64,000 nucleotides of DNA from Sciurus carolinensis (GCF_902686445.1 NC_062232.1:77393440-77457439); one strand, 5' to 3'. Positions 44,390 to 57,109 are shown, counted from the stretch's first letter. Numbers and translations are program-made. Notes: generated by a model from the letters alone, not told the origin.

Positions 44390-45500
44390 CTTTTCAAAAG
44401 ACTTCATTTTTTGAACAGTTTAAAGTTTACAGCAAAACTGAGCAGAAGATATAGTTAATTTTGCATGTACTTTCTGCCTCCAAATATGTACAGTCTGCCA
44501 CTATCAATATCTCACATCTGAGTGACACATTTATTTCAGTTAATAAACTTACATTGTCACACCATTATATGCTACGTCCATAGTTTACATTAGGCTTCAT
44601 TCTTTAAAAAAAAAAAAGAATTATTGTTTTTCTTTTTAGTTATAGATGGACACAATGCCTTTATCTTATTTATTTTTATGTGGTGCTGAGGATCAAACCC
44701 ACTGCCTCACATGTGCTAGGCAAGCACTCTACCACTGAGCTACAACCCCAGCCCCAAGACTTCATTTGTGATGTTATATATTATATGGGATTTGACAAAT
44801 ACATAAGGACATGTATTTATTGTTAAAGAAACATATTAGATTCATTGCCATAAAAATCCCCTATTTTCAATTAATCCTTCTTTCTCCCCTAAACTTTAAT
44901 TTTTTTACTTTCTTAATAAATTCATTCTTCTCAAGATTAATTATATAGTTGGAATCATGTGTCATGGAATGATGTAAAATTGCTTCTTATACTTAGTAGT
45001 ATATGCTTAATTTTCCTCCATGTTTTTTTCATATCTTGGTAACTTATTTCCTTTTTAGCACTGAATAATATCTTATTGTCTGGATGTACCACAGTTTAAT
45101 TATTCTTTCATCTACTGAAAGACATTCTGATGGCTTCCAAGTTGTGGTAGTTATGAATAAGGTTGCTATAAACATCTCTGTGAAATTTTGTATAGAGAGA
45201 AGTTTTTAAGTCCTTCCAGGAAATATGAAGAAATATGGCTGCCGGATCATGTGGTAAGAGTGTCTTTAGTTTTTACAAAACTGACAAACTGCTTTCTGAA
45301 GTGTCTGCATCATTTCACATTCTAACCTGCAATTAGTGAGAATTACTGTTAATGTTACCTCCTCATCAGCATGTGGTATGGTCAGTGGTTAAGATTTGTG
45401 CCATTCTAATAAAAATGTAGTGGAATCTCATTTTAATTTGCAATTTCATAATGTATGATTTTTTCTTTAATTTTATTATCACAACAATCTTGTGTAGATT
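44390..45500 (-). mobile_element. Old L1M 3' part, antisense (left half)
   Basis: TTTGAACAGTTTAAAGTTTA, CATAGTTTACATTAGG and TGGATGTACCACAGTTTAAT show an ancient L1 in antisense. It is interrupted by an ID SINE (44645-44757), and its continuation lies beyond a younger L1 at 46455. Confidence 0.7.
44645..44757 (-). repeat. ID SINE, antisense
   Basis: GTGGTGCTGAGGATCAAACC (antisense B box), then CTACCACTGAGCTACAACCC (antisense A box), ending CCAGCCCC. Confidence 0.9.
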
Positions 45501-45689
45501 AAAAAAAAATAGTGAATGTGTTTTAATTGCTTTTTCTGTTTGTTTGTGTGTTTGTTTTTTTCCCAGTTCTTAAAGTTTTTATTTGGTAAGCCAAATATTT
45601 TAAAGTCAAACCTAGCGAAAGTTACTATGGTACTTTTTTTTTTTTCTTCTTGCTCCTTTCAACTGGAAGAATATCTGTGTTTAATTTAC

Positions 45690-46455
45690 TTTTTAAAAAA
45701 GTTTATTTTTACAGACTGCATTTTGATTCATTATACACAAATGGGGTACAACTTATCATTTCTATGGTTGCACACAATGTAACTCCACATCATTAGCGTG
45801 ATTCTACACATGTACATAGGGGAATGAAATCCATCTCATTCCACTATCTTTCCTTCTTCGTCTCCCTCCCCACCTTATTTCCCTCCACACAATCCAAAGT
45901 TCCTCCATTGTACTTTTACACTCCCCCACCCCCTGTTACGTATCATCAACTTATCAGAGAAAACATTTGGCCTTTGGTTTTGGAGATTGGCTTATTTCAC
46001 TCAGCATGATATTCTCCATCTCTATCCATTTACCTGCAAATGCCATAATTTTATTCTTCTTTGTGACTGAATAATATTCCATTGTGTATATACACCACAG
46101 TTTCTTTATCCATTCATCTATTGAAGGGCATCCATATTGGTTCCACAATCTGGCTATGGTGAATTGAGCAGCTATGAACATTGATGTGGCTGTATCTCTG
46201 TAGTATGCTGATTTTAAGTCCTTTGGGTATAGGCCAAGGAGTGAGATAGCTGGGTCAAATGGTGGTTCCATTCCAAGTTTTCTAAGGAATCTCCACACTG
46301 CTTTTCAGAGTAGCTGCATCAATTTGCAATCCCACCAGCAATGTATGAGTGTGCCTTTTTCTCAACATCCACACCAACACCTACTATTGCTTGCGTTATT
46401 GATAATTGCCTTTCTAATTGGGGTGAGATGAAATCTTAGGGTGGTTTTGATTTGT
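45690..46455 (-). mobile_element. 5'-truncated L1, antisense, inside the older L1M
   Basis: It begins at the L1 3' UTR (ACAGACTGCATTTTGATTCA at about 45713) and ends within the ORF2 C-terminal region near 46455. The open piece 45954-46298 (minus) shows [13 protein letters not shown]. It is truncated 5' and cannot be active. Confidence 0.88.
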
Positions 46456-47960
46456 CACCCTAAGATGACATATGATCTTGAGCATTTTTTTATATGCTCA
46501 TTTTCCATCTGTATAGTTTAGGTCCTCTGCACATTTTTAACTTGTAAAATTTTCTTATTTTTGAGTTTTTTAAGTTTTTCATGTATATTGAACAATAGTA
46601 CTTTGTCTTAAGTCTTTTGCAAATATTTTCACTTTGTCTTGTCATTTGCTGGACAGATTCTTTCACAAAACAAAAGTTTTAAAATTTTAATCAACTCTAT
46701 TTTATCAATTATTTTTTATTAGATCATGACTTTGATTTATCTAAAAGTCATTGCCATACCTAAGTTTTCTAGATTTTTCCTTATATTATCTTTTAGGCAT
46801 TTTGTATTTATCATTTAAGTATATCATCCATTTTGAGTTAATTTTTATGACTGTACTTAAGGTCTGTGTTTAGGTTTATTCTTCTGCTTATGTGTTTCCA
46901 TGTGGGAAGTCATCCTTATCTAGCAGAATCAGTTGAGGTTGAGCCACGGGACACAGAGGCCTGACTTCCTGAATGGCTCCCCTAACTCCACCCCATCCTG
47001 TTCATCACAGAAGTTCCTCCCATTCCAGGCCCCTTTAACTGTGTGTCTATAAATAAAGGAGAGTTGGGCTACTCCATGTTGTTAGAGGCCAGAGCTGATA
47101 TGGCCAGACATGTCACACCCCATCTCATTTAAAAGGAGTATTGACTCTTGTGTGTTTATTGAGTAGATGAGTTTATGGGTAATTGATTGATTTATGGTCA
47201 ATGTCATTCTCTGGCAGTTAATCCTTTTCTCATTCACATGGAATGTGGGTGAGAGACCCCCACATTTCCAGAAGCTCCAGAAATATTTGTTGAAAAGATT
47301 ATCCTTTCTCCATTGAATTTTCTTTAGTTTTTCAATAAAGAGCAACTAACTATGTTTATGTAGACCTATCTTTAAGCTCTTTATTCTGTTATATTGATCT
47401 ATTTATTTATTCTTTCAACAATTCCACATTGTCTTAATTATTGAAGTTTTATAGTAATTATTGAAATCAGTTATGGTCAGTAATATGATCTTATTCCTCT
47501 TTAATATTTTGTTCACCATTCTTGATCTTCTTTCTGTTCCTATACACCTTGGAATCAGTTCATCAATATCTACAAAATAACTTGTATGGATATTGATTGG
47601 GATTGCATGATATCTATAGATCAAATTGGGAAGGATTGACTTCATGAAAATATCAAGTTTTCCTGTCAATAATATGGAATATCTTTTAATTAGCCTTTTG
47701 ATTTCATTAGTTTTGTAATTTCCTTCATATGGAAAACACACATGTGCGTGCACACACACACATATACACACGATTTATAACTAAGTACTTCATGTTGGAA
47801 GTTGCTATTACTGCATACAGTTTTTCATTTCATATTCCAAAGGTTCATTACTGGTACATAGGAAAGTGACTTTTGTACATTAACCATGTATCCTGCAAAC
47901 TTGAAAAATCCATTATTAGTTTTAAGAGTTTCATTGTCAGTTCTTTTGGATTTTATACAT
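46456..47960 (-). mobile_element. Old L1M, antisense (right half), with an inserted LTR-like block
   Basis: The old L1 resumes (TTTTTATATGCTCATTTTCC) and continues to about 47960. ORF2 fragments are on the minus strand: I-Q-W-R-K-D-N-L-F near 47305 and the Y-H-A-I-P-I-N region near 47600. It is interrupted at about 46925-47262 by unrelated GC-richer DNA. Confidence 0.7.
46925..47262 (+). mobile_element. Possible solo LTR within old L1M
   Basis: This block interrupts the L1 collinearity. It carries CTATAAATAAAGG (TATA/AATAAA-like, near 47047) and ends ACCCCCACA. The left edge is near TTGAGGTTGAGCC. Target duplication is not resolved. Confidence 0.4.
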
Positions 47961-48540
47961 AAAATATTATGTCATCTTGAATGGACTAAAGATGGCAGAG
48001 TGGAACTAGGCAACAAACGTTGACTCTTCTGCAATAACAGTGACAGATAAGCAGTGTTGGAACAGCTGATCGGAGGGTGAGTGTCAGAGGGAATGCACTA
48101 AGACCATATTGGGTAGTCGAAAACTTGAAGGGATTCAGAAATTTTGATTACTAGACCAGGAAACAGGAAAGAATTACTTAACTCTGATCCCTGACCATGG
48201 TTCAGGTGGGAGAGGCAAGAAAGGCAGAAAGAAGGAAAGGCAAAGCTGATAACCTTATTTACATAACAACAGTAGAAAAGAATGATCCAGTTAATCCAAG
48301 AATGATCCAGCAAATCCACTTAGGAAAGAACTACACAATTTATCTCAAATTATTGGTGGAAAACTGCAGGGAAGCTATCTTGTAGAGGACACACCTAAGC
48401 CTGTCTCCCTAGAAGGAATTAAATTTATACAGCATCTTCCCATTAGACAACAGAAAATACTATTGATAGGTAGCAAACAGACACGAGTGTCAGACACATG
48501 AAGGAAATAATTCTATAGATTGGGACTACAGGCTGGCCTT
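47961..48540. other. Unassigned; L1-5'-UTR-like start near 47985
   Basis: CTAAAGATGGCAGAGTGG at about 47986 resembles the start of old L1 5' UTRs in sense, but no ORF1 follows. The rest is unrecognised. Confidence 0.25.
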
Positions 48541-48554
48541 CCACTTGCTTGCTT

Positions 48555-48800
48555 GCTTGATTTATTTATTTATTTATTTATTTATTTATTATTTTTGGTA
48601 CCAAGGATTGAACCCAGGGGTGCTTAACCACTAGGCAACATCCCCCCTACCTTTTTATATTTTATTTTGAGACAGGGTCTTACTAAGTTACTTAGGGCCT
48701 TGCTAAGATGCTGAGGCTGTCTTTGAACTCGTGATCTTCCTGCCTCAGCCTCCCAGTCCACGGGGATTACAGGTATGTGCCACCACACCTGTTCATGTGC
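48555..48800 (-). repeat. B1-dID dimeric SINE, antisense
   Basis: A (TTTA)n tail (about 48560-48592) is followed by the antisense ID half (GGATTGAACCCAGGGGTGC) and the antisense B1 half (TGCCTCAGCCTCCCAGTCC, then GGATTACAGGTATGTGCCAC). Confidence 0.92.
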
Positions 48801-48854
48801 TTTCTTTAAACAGTAATTTACCTAAGGCCATTCTGGCCCTACTCTGGTTTAAGT

Positions 48855-49475
48855 CAATAGGATGTTACATTCCTGAAAAAACAACCTGTCATCCTTAAGA
48901 CTATTCCCTGCTAAGATATATAATATTCCTCTTTCGATAAGAAGATAAGAAGGAACCAAGTTATGAGAGGAGGGGGCAGGGGACACACTTTTGTGAACTT
49001 TATACAAGTGAAAGATTCCAAGATTCAGGAAAACAGGATAATTAAAAGCAAAGCCCACTGACCATGAAATCTGTTTTTTTAAAAAAATCCAATAAGAAAC
49101 AGTCAGCATGGGCCAAGGTGACTGAGAGTTGCCTTTAGATCTTTAGCGTATTATTTAAATCTCTTTGTGATGTTAAAATGCCCCTCCTCCCACATGGGTT
49201 TCATTTGGTTAACTGTGACAGTAGGGTCTTAGATCTCATTCAATCGTTCATCAGTCAAGAGTTAAGAGGTATTACCTGGGCAGGGCTCTCCAGAAAATGC
49301 CTTAAGACCCCTAATAAAACTGGGGAACAAAGGAGGAGTGTGATGGCTCTTTCCTCTTAGAGACAACATGCTTTCTTTGCCTCCCTCTTTAAAGTGCTTT
49401 CTTTCCAAATAAACTTTGCTATACTTTTGCTTTTATGTCTGGCTTAACATTTTCTTTTGTAACACAAGACCCAAG
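48855..49475 (+). mobile_element. ERV LTR-like block, related to 15950-16460
   Basis: It shares AGTCAGCATGGGCCAAGGTG and downstream elements with the 16-kb block, has CCAAATAAACTTTGC as signal region (near 49410) and ends near TTTGTAACA. The 5' border is uncertain. Confidence 0.5.
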
Positions 49476-49679
49476 AAACACAATGTGATCCCCAGATTCC
49501 CAGGTCCATGGCTGGTAACACCATTACAGGGAATACCTTTGAAATGGATTTTCCTAGTAATCCATACAGAGGGATCACTGCTAGCTGAAGTTTCCATATA
49601 CCCAGTCCTCTACTTCTCATAAGGGCTATGGGATGGAGCCGAAGAAAGAAAAAGTTACACACAGGGAGCACAGCACTGA

Positions 49680-50130
49680 GGAAGCAGCTAGTGCACCAGC
49701 TGCTGGCCACCGCAGCACAAGCCCAAACTGCCAGCAGAAGCACCCTGTGCCCCAGCAGTACCATGTACTGCACAGAGGTCCTACACACATGAGCTCCACA
49801 GATGACAGCCACTGCTGAGTGCATGCAGACATGGAGCCACTAACATTGTGCCCTGATGGCAGGCAGAAGCCCTATGATCCTCATCAGTAGAGGCAGAGAC
49901 CCCCATGACCCAGAAGCACCTCAAGTCCCACAGAAATGGTCCCCACAGCCTCCAGTCTCCACCAAGCACATGCAGACATGGGCCTGCCAACAGCATTCTG
50001 CAGTAGCAGGCACAAGCCAGTGCAACCTGCAGCAGCCAGCAAAGGCATCCTGTGACTCAGCAGCCCAGCAAGAAACACAGAAGTGACCTACAGACAAGTG
50101 TCCCACAGATGCTGGCCACCACCCAGTGTG
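49680..50130. repeat. GC-rich degenerate tandem block, about 150-bp units
   Basis: CCAGCAGAAGCACCCTGTG (49731) recurs as CCAGCAAAGGCATCCTGTG (50035), and GCATGCAGACATGG (near 49822) as ACATGCAGACATGG (near 49969). Intermediate matches suggest three diverged units spaced 146-158 bp. Several short frames on both strands are products of this composition. What it derives from is unknown to me; an ERV interior or an L1 5' UTR are possible. Confidence 0.5.
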
Positions 50131-50149
50131 TCACAGAGTAAGTTTTCAA

Positions 50150-52270
50150 AATGGGCCACAGAGTAAATTTTCAAACACTTTCTTTGATAACCAAACCATG
50201 ACCAGTTCTGATCTAGTTTTCCAATAGATTGGTCAGCATATGGTTTGGATCATTTCATCCATTATAAATCAGTATGTTCTATACATCATGCCCTTAAAGA
50301 CTGGACTCTTGGCTGTTTCTAATGAAAAATGAAGATAAATGGTTACTACTTAGAGTTTATATCCTTATTGCTAGCACCTGGTACTATAATGTCATTCTGC
50401 TAAAAATCTCAAAACTTGACCTAGATCTCCAGTGGACTAGATGATTTGGTTAATTCTTTTTCCTAGCTTGCTAAGAAATGTGACTTATATTCAAAATAAA
50501 TTAAAATGGCAAAATCCAAACCCTAGATTCAGAAAATATTTTAATGGTTTTATAATACAAAATACCCAGGACTAACTTTGTTTTGGGGTAACTGGCACTA
50601 CAAGTCAGACTCTACTTTCCAACTATTTATTTACTCTGAAACTATAGACTTGGGCAACTAGAAGGCAGAACATGCCATCAACTGAAATTCGGAAGGCTGT
50701 TAACAGGGCAAGTTTGGAAGGGAAGATGAGTTCACTTTTGAATATCTTGAATTGTAGATGCCTCCTTGACATCAAGGGGGACCTGTGGATGTGGCAATTT
50801 GAGTGCAGGGTGTCTGAGTTCAGGAGGGAGTACAGGCTGGACGTTAAATATGTGGAAGTTACTATTTGGACAGTATCTTCAGAGACATGGAGCTGGATGA
50901 GATCACCAGTGGAGTGAGTGTACATGGAGAAGAAAAGAGGACTCAGTAATTGAGGGACAGAGTGACAGAAAGCAGCTTCCAAGTTTGGGTGCTTTGGTAA
51001 TGGGAGGGGAGCCTAGGGACTTCAGAATTCTAAAGTTCTTGGGCCTTGTTAGTAAATATGTGAGATGATATATAATAGACAAAGCTTTATGTTGGGAAGT
51101 GCTTGCAAAACAAAGCTCAGACTAAGTGGTTTTCACCAAACCAAATTAATTTTTTTTTTTTTAATAAATATAATGCTGCTGGGAAGAAAAAAAAATGCAG
51201 ATGGAGCAGAAGGGTAAAAAGTGAAAAGTAAACATTTGGTAGTGGTGAAGGGGTAAATATTTGCTCTCTAGCTCACGTCCCAAGGTTTTCCAATTAAGTT
51301 CCTTATATAACTTCCAGAAATAGATATTCCATATAAACATGCATATATTTAAAAAAAAAAAAAAAAACTGCTTACCATCCATGAAGAGACCAACCTGATA
51401 GGTCACAGACAATTAGGAGTTGTCTGCTGTGACTCACCATAAAGTTACTAGGTGTCCAGACACACCAAAGAATGGGGGAAACCTTCTAGATTTGTAGCAG
51501 AAGTGGGCTGTTGAGATTGCTGTGTCCACACACAAAGAAACTTAGATGTAAAGTCAAGGAGGTGTAAGCATTTACTAAGCCTCTCCAAATCTGATAAAAT
51601 CCAAGACAGGAAGGCTTATTAATGAGTGTTTCCATTTAAAATACCTTGGCATAGAATAACTAATCTTTCTAATGTTGGCTTTGATTTCACAGATATTATC
51701 TTCTGTATTGATTTGACAGTTTTTTTTCTTATTATTTGATATTGTATTCCTTAATCCAATTTGATGTATTACTTTTAATGTTTTAAAATGTGGATAGGAA
51801 TTATTCTTTTTCCTCCTTGCTCATGTTTATATTCTCTTCTCTTTTGTCTCAAGTTCTTCTTCCATTATATGCTTGTGTTTCTATTCCCTCTAATATTTTC
51901 TTTCTATCTTCTTTATGTACTTTTTTCTTATTCCTTTTCATTCACATTATTTAAGAGTAATTTTCATACCTAATTTCTTAGTGTATTCTAGAATGTGACT
52001 CCCATTTCCCACAGATTAAAGGAGTTGTACAGAATATTTTTACTAATTTTTAAGGTTTATTAATATATGGCTTTGTTCCAAAGTAGTTGCAGTTACTGGT
52101 GATTATTATCTCCTCTCAAAGTAGTGCTAGAAACTGAACAGAGCAGCAGGATCATGTTGAGTGGGAGTATTGACAATTAGATATATGCTCAGCTCAAGGA
52201 ACTTAGTAAAGAGAAAGCAGCTCCCTGAAAAATTACTTGTGTAATAGTAGGAAATGTGATTATCCCAGCA
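50150..52270. other. Unrecognised AT-rich DNA
   Basis: No gene or clear repeat family. The longest open frame (119 codons, minus, 50623-50982) has no domain I recognise. Confidence 0.35.
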
Positions 52271-53182
52271 GATACAAAAAATCAACTTAGAAATGCAGGC
52301 AATATGAGAAAACAAAGTAATACAAGTCCTCTCAAAGTTTGCAACACTGCAACAACTGACCCTATAGACACTAAAGTGGAGGAAATGCTGTAGAAGGACT
52401 TCAGAGATTTGATGATTAATGAACTAGGAGAGAAAATAGGACATAAAACAGGATATAAATCAGTATTTCAATGAAAAGATATTCTAAAAAAGAACCAAAC
52501 AAATCCTGGAAATGAAAGACTCATTTATAAAAATAGAAAACAACAACAAAAAAAACTCTCAGTTGGAAGTCTCAAAAAAGTTCAGATCAAATAGAAGACT
52601 TATTTTCATGCACTAAAGACTAGGTACACAAACTTGAAAATAAGAAAAGAAAAGGAAACATGATCAGAATATACAAGAACTCTGAGAAAACTATTAAGAG
52701 ACCAAACCCAAGAATCACTGGAGTCCAAGAGGGATCCAAGGGTTATTGATCATCTTTCCAGTGAAATAATTTCATAAAAATTTCAAAACCTTGGGAAAGA
52801 AATAGGCATTCAGATGTAGGATGCATTCATAACCCCAAACAGACAAGATTAAAAAAGAACTTTTTCATGAAATGGTATAATTAAAATTATAATTATAATA
52901 ATAATATTTTTAAAAATTCTAAAATAAGGAACAGGGATACAATTTAATTCAATTTTTAACTGTGTCCCTCTTACTTCAAATGTTTCTTCTTCCATGTCCC
53001 CATCTATTTTTATTTTGCAAGACTCTTGATATAGAGAGACCTCAAATCCTTCTGAACACATTTGTTCTGATGTGACAAAAGGAACAAAACAAAGGAAAAA
53101 GAAAAGAGGAAATTCCTCTTGTAAAATCCTAAGTGCATTATTATCTCTTGGAATGTTTTCCTTCTCTTTATTTACTCAAGCA

Positions 53183-53183
53183 A

Positions 53184-53254
<71 letters not shown>

Positions 53255-53285
53255 CAGAGAGACAGAGAGGGAGAGAGAGGGAGGG
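53183..53285. repeat. Compound (GT)n(GA)n microsatellite
   Basis: About 11 GT units run directly into about 27 GA units with a degraded GAGG tail. Confidence 0.95.
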
Positions 53286-53633
53286 ACTCTATTTTGAAAG
53301 TTTAAGGATAGAATTTTAAAAGGCTCAAGAGAAAAATGATAGGTTACAGAAAAATGCTAGGTTACATTTAGATTCAAGACAATCAGAATTACTTCTTGTT
53401 TTCCAGCATAGACTCTAAAAGACAGATTTGGAATGATGTATTTCCAAGCACTGAAAAAAAGTAATTGGAACCAAGATTTCTATGTCTAGCACAGATATCA
53501 TTTAGAATCAAAGAAGAAATAAAAACCTTCTAAGAAACGAATAAGCTAAAACAATTCATTAATATTAAGTCAGCACTAAATAAAGTATTCAAAGGAATAC
53601 TATACACAGAAGGTGTTAAAAACAAATCCCAAG

Positions 53634-53880
53634 CTGGGTGCTGTGGGGAACACTTGTAATCCCAGTGACTCAGGATGCTGAGACAGGAGGATCACAACTC
53701 TAAAGCCAGCCTCAGCAACTTATTGAGGCCTTAAGCAATTTGGCAAGACCCTGTCTCAAAATAAAAATAAAAATGGCTGGGGATGTGGCTCAGTGGTTAA
53801 GCACCCCTGAATTCAATCCCTAGTACCCTTCCTCAAAACCCTAACCCCCCAAAAAACAAAACAAATACCCCAAAACAAAC
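53634..53880 (+). repeat. B1-dID dimeric SINE
   Basis: B1 half GCTGGGTGCTGTGGGGAACA, then CCTGTCTCAAAATAAAAAT and ID half GGCTGGGGATGTGGCTCAGT, with a long C/A-rich tail. Confidence 0.92.
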
Positions 53881-55325
53881 AACAACAAACACAAAACAAA
53901 TCTCATAGCCAGCAAATAGTAGAATCTCTTTAGAAGAACAGCTAAGCAAATGATTATTAGGATCAAATTTAACATTAGAAATAAATCAAAATGGCAGAAA
54001 TAAACAAATTCTTCTTTATAGTAACACCAAATGTAAGTGGTCTCAACTCTCCAATTAAAAGATATATACTGTCAGGTTCAATTGGAAAGTAAAGCCCAAC
54101 TAAATGTTGCTTTCTGGAGACATACTTCTCAGGCAAAAACATCCACAGGTTGAGAGTGAAAAATGGAAAGTCATATTTCATGCAAATGGAGTCCAAAAGA
54201 AACCAGGAGCAGCTACTCTTACATCTGACAAAGCAGACTTCTAGTCAGAATTAATCAGAAGAGAAAAAGAAGATCACGTGATAATGGTAAAGCAAGCAAT
54301 GAAATGAGAAGATATAATAATGGTGAATATATATGCCTCAAACATTGGTGCACTTAATTACTTAAAACAAACACTACTTTACACAAGTCTCACCAGATTT
54401 CAATAATAACACTAGGTAATTCTAACAAACTTCTCTCACTAATAGATAGATCATCTAGATGAAATCAGCAAGGATACTTCAAGCCTAAAAAATACTATAA
54501 GTGGACCTAAATACATAGACACAATATTTTTATCCAATGACAGAATAATATACTTTCTTCTCAGTTGCTTATGGAAATATCTCCAAATTAGGCAATATTT
54601 TATTTCACAAAACAAGTCTTAACAAATACAAAAAGTCAATATAATTCTTTGCATCATCTCAGGTTATATGGAATTAAATTATAAATCAACAGGAAAAAAA
54701 CTACACAATATATATAAACACATGAAGTTTGCACAACAAAATTTTGAGCAATGAGTGGCCATAGATGATATTAGGGGGAAGTTGAAAACTTCTTAAAATC
54801 AAATGAAAATAGAGACACAATGTACCAGTATTACTGGCATACTATGAAGGAAGTTCTAAGAGGAAAATGAGTGTCAACTTTAAAAAATAATATCTAAAAA
54901 GATCCCAAATAAGCAAATTAATGATGAATCTTAAGGTCCCAGAAAAACAAGTCCCAATTACAAAGCCAGTAGAAGGGCAGAAATAACATCACAGCCAAAG
55001 TTAATGAAATAGAGTATAAAAAACATAAAGGGTCAACATAACAAAGAGTTGACTCTTGGAAAAGATAAACAAGATTGATAAAACCTTAACCAAAATAACC
55101 AAAAAGAAAAAAAAATATGCACATTAATAAAATTAGAAAAGAAAAAGGAGGTATCACTATAGACATATTGAAATTCAGAAGATCATTAGAGCCATTTTGA
55201 AACTTTTATTTCAATAAATTAGAAAATCCAGAAGAAATAGATAAATTTATACACATATACAACCCACAAAAATTTAACCAAGATGATACAAAAAGCCTAA
55301 AAAACCAATAATAAGAAATGAGAGG

Positions 55326-55398
55326 GGCTGGGGAGATAGCTCAGTCAGTAGAGTGCTTGCCTTGCAAGCACAAGGTCCTGGGTTTGATCCCCAGCACC

Positions 55399-55436
<38 letters not shown>
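55326..55436 (+). repeat. ID SINE with a pure A36 tail
   Basis: GGGCTGGGGAGATAGCTCAG (A box), GGTTTGATCCCCAGCACCGC (B box end), then 36 uninterrupted A (55401-55436). Both boxes are near consensus, which suggests a young copy. Confidence 0.95.
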
Positions 55437-55438
<2 letters not shown>

Positions 55439-55732
55439 TTGGAGAAATAATAAAAAAAAACCTTCCAACAAAGAAAATCCTAGGACCAGATGGATTCTTA
55501 GCTTAATACTACCAGACCTTTAAAGATCTCCACCAATTCTCAAATAATTCCATGAAATATAAAGGTGGAGTACTTTCACAATCATTCTATGAAGTCAGTA
55601 TCATTCTGGTACTAAAACCAGTAAATGACATGTCAAGGTACAAAACTAGAGACCAATATTCTCAATAAACATAGACACAAAAATTCTTAGCAAATAAGTA
55701 TTCAAAACTCTGTAAAAGAATTTTATATCACA

Positions 55733-55925
55733 CTGGGTGTGGTGGCTCATGCCTGTAATCACAGCAGCTCAGGAGGCTGAGGCAGGAGGATGACAAGTTC
55801 AAAATCAGTCTCAGTAAAAGCAAGGTGCTAGGCATTACAGTGAGACCCTGTCTCTAAATAAAATACAAAATAGGGCTGGGGATGTGACTCAGTGGTCGAG
55901 CGTCCCTGAGTTCAATCCCCAGTAG
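55733..55925 (+). repeat. B1-dID dimeric SINE
   Basis: CTGGGTGTGGTGGCTCATGC, CAGGAGGCTGAGGCAGGAGG, then ID half GGGCTGGGGATGTGACTCAG and GAGTTCAATCCCCAGTA. The best-preserved B1 half in the window. Confidence 0.95.
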
Positions 55926-56385
55926 CCACAATCCCAATGGACAAAAACAGCATGATAGTGGTGTAAGAAGAGACACATTGACCAATGGAACAGAATAGAT
56001 GACACTGAGACAAACCCACAGAGAAGCAATTATCTGGTCTTTGAAAAAGGTGCCAAAAATATACATTAGAGAAATGGTGCCTGGAAAACTGGATATACAT
56101 ACATAAAAAATTAAACTAAATCCCTACTTCTCACCCTTCATGTATAGGAACTACACTCCAACATATAGGTGCAGAAAGTGACTTCCTCAATAGGACTCTA
56201 AAGTTTGGGAAATAAAACCAAGAATTAATAAATGTCATGACATCGAATAAAAAAGTTTTTGAACAATAGAAGAAACAAGCACATAAAGAGAAAGTCTACA
56301 GAAGGAAGAACCTTTTGTCAGTTATTCTTCTAACAGAGGATTAATACACAGAACACATAAAGAACTCAAAAAATCTAACACCACA

Positions 56386-56389
<4 letters not shown>

Positions 56390-56418
<29 letters not shown>
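56390..56418. repeat. (CA)n microsatellite
   Basis: About 14 CA units within the old L1. Confidence 0.9.
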
Positions 56419-56421
<3 letters not shown>

Positions 56422-56707
56422 TGCACACACCATCCATAAATGGGCCAATGAAAGAAATAAACATTTCTCAAAAGAAATTCAAATGAGAAGCAAATATATG
56501 AAAAAAAATGTTAAAGATCTTTAGCAATCAGGGAAATGCAAATCAAAACTATATGTCACATTAGTTAGAAAGACAATCAAACATACAATAATAATAAATG
56601 GTGGTAGGATGTGGGGAAAAAAACACATATACAGTTTTAGTTGGATTGTAAATTATTAAAAGCACCATTGAAATCAGTATAAAGTTTTCTCAAAAGACTA
56701 GGAATGA

Positions 56708-56920
56708 GTGGGGTGGGAGGGAGGCAAAAAAGGAGGAAGGAGGGACTGTATAGAGGGAAAAGAGGGGTGGGAGGGATGGGGGGAAGGAAAAAATAACAGA
56801 ATGAATCAAAAACTATTACCCTATGTAAATGTATGATTACACAAATGCTATGCCTCTACTTCATGTACAAACAGAGAAACGAGATGTACCCAATTTGTTT
56901 ACAACAAAAAAAAAGAAAAA
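56708..56920 (+). mobile_element. 3'-UTR-only L1 insertion
   Basis: A 213-bp copy of the young L1 3' UTR (G-rich tract, GACTGTATAGAGGGAAAAGA, CCTATGTAAATGTATGATTA, poly-A) is flanked by ACTAGGAATGA at 56697-56707 and 56921-56931. It has no ORF2 sequence at all. Confidence 0.93.
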
Positions 56921-57109
56921 ACTAGGAATGAAACCACCATATGACACAGCTATACCACTCTTCGGTATTTATCCAAAAGATTTAGAATTAGTAACATTCA
57001 AAAAAGCTAAAATTACAAAGTGGGTATACTATAGAAGATACATGAATACCCTTGTTTATAGCAGCACAATTCACAATAGCCAAATTATGGAATCATAACA
57101 CAACTTCTT

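Larger units (their letters stand above)
52270..57105 (+). mobile_element. Old, decayed sense L1 with nested insertions
   Basis: ORF1 starts near 52305 (A-T-G-A-G-A-A-A-A-C-A-A type start), with coiled-coil and RNA-binding parts to about 53620. ORF2 follows from about 53960: the N-V-S-G-L-N endonuclease start near 54030, a K-K-I-L-G-P-D-G-F finger motif near 55470, and the C-terminal part to about 57100. No long frames survive. Inserted in it are two B1-dID SINEs, one ID SINE, microsatellites and a 3'-UTR-only L1. Confidence 0.8.

Noticed and set aside
55326..55400. tRNA-Ala-like gene
   Set aside because: The A and B boxes are those of an ID SINE. The anticodon arm is degenerate and an A36 tail follows, so it is a retroposon and not a tRNA gene. 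The same applies to the other ID copies.
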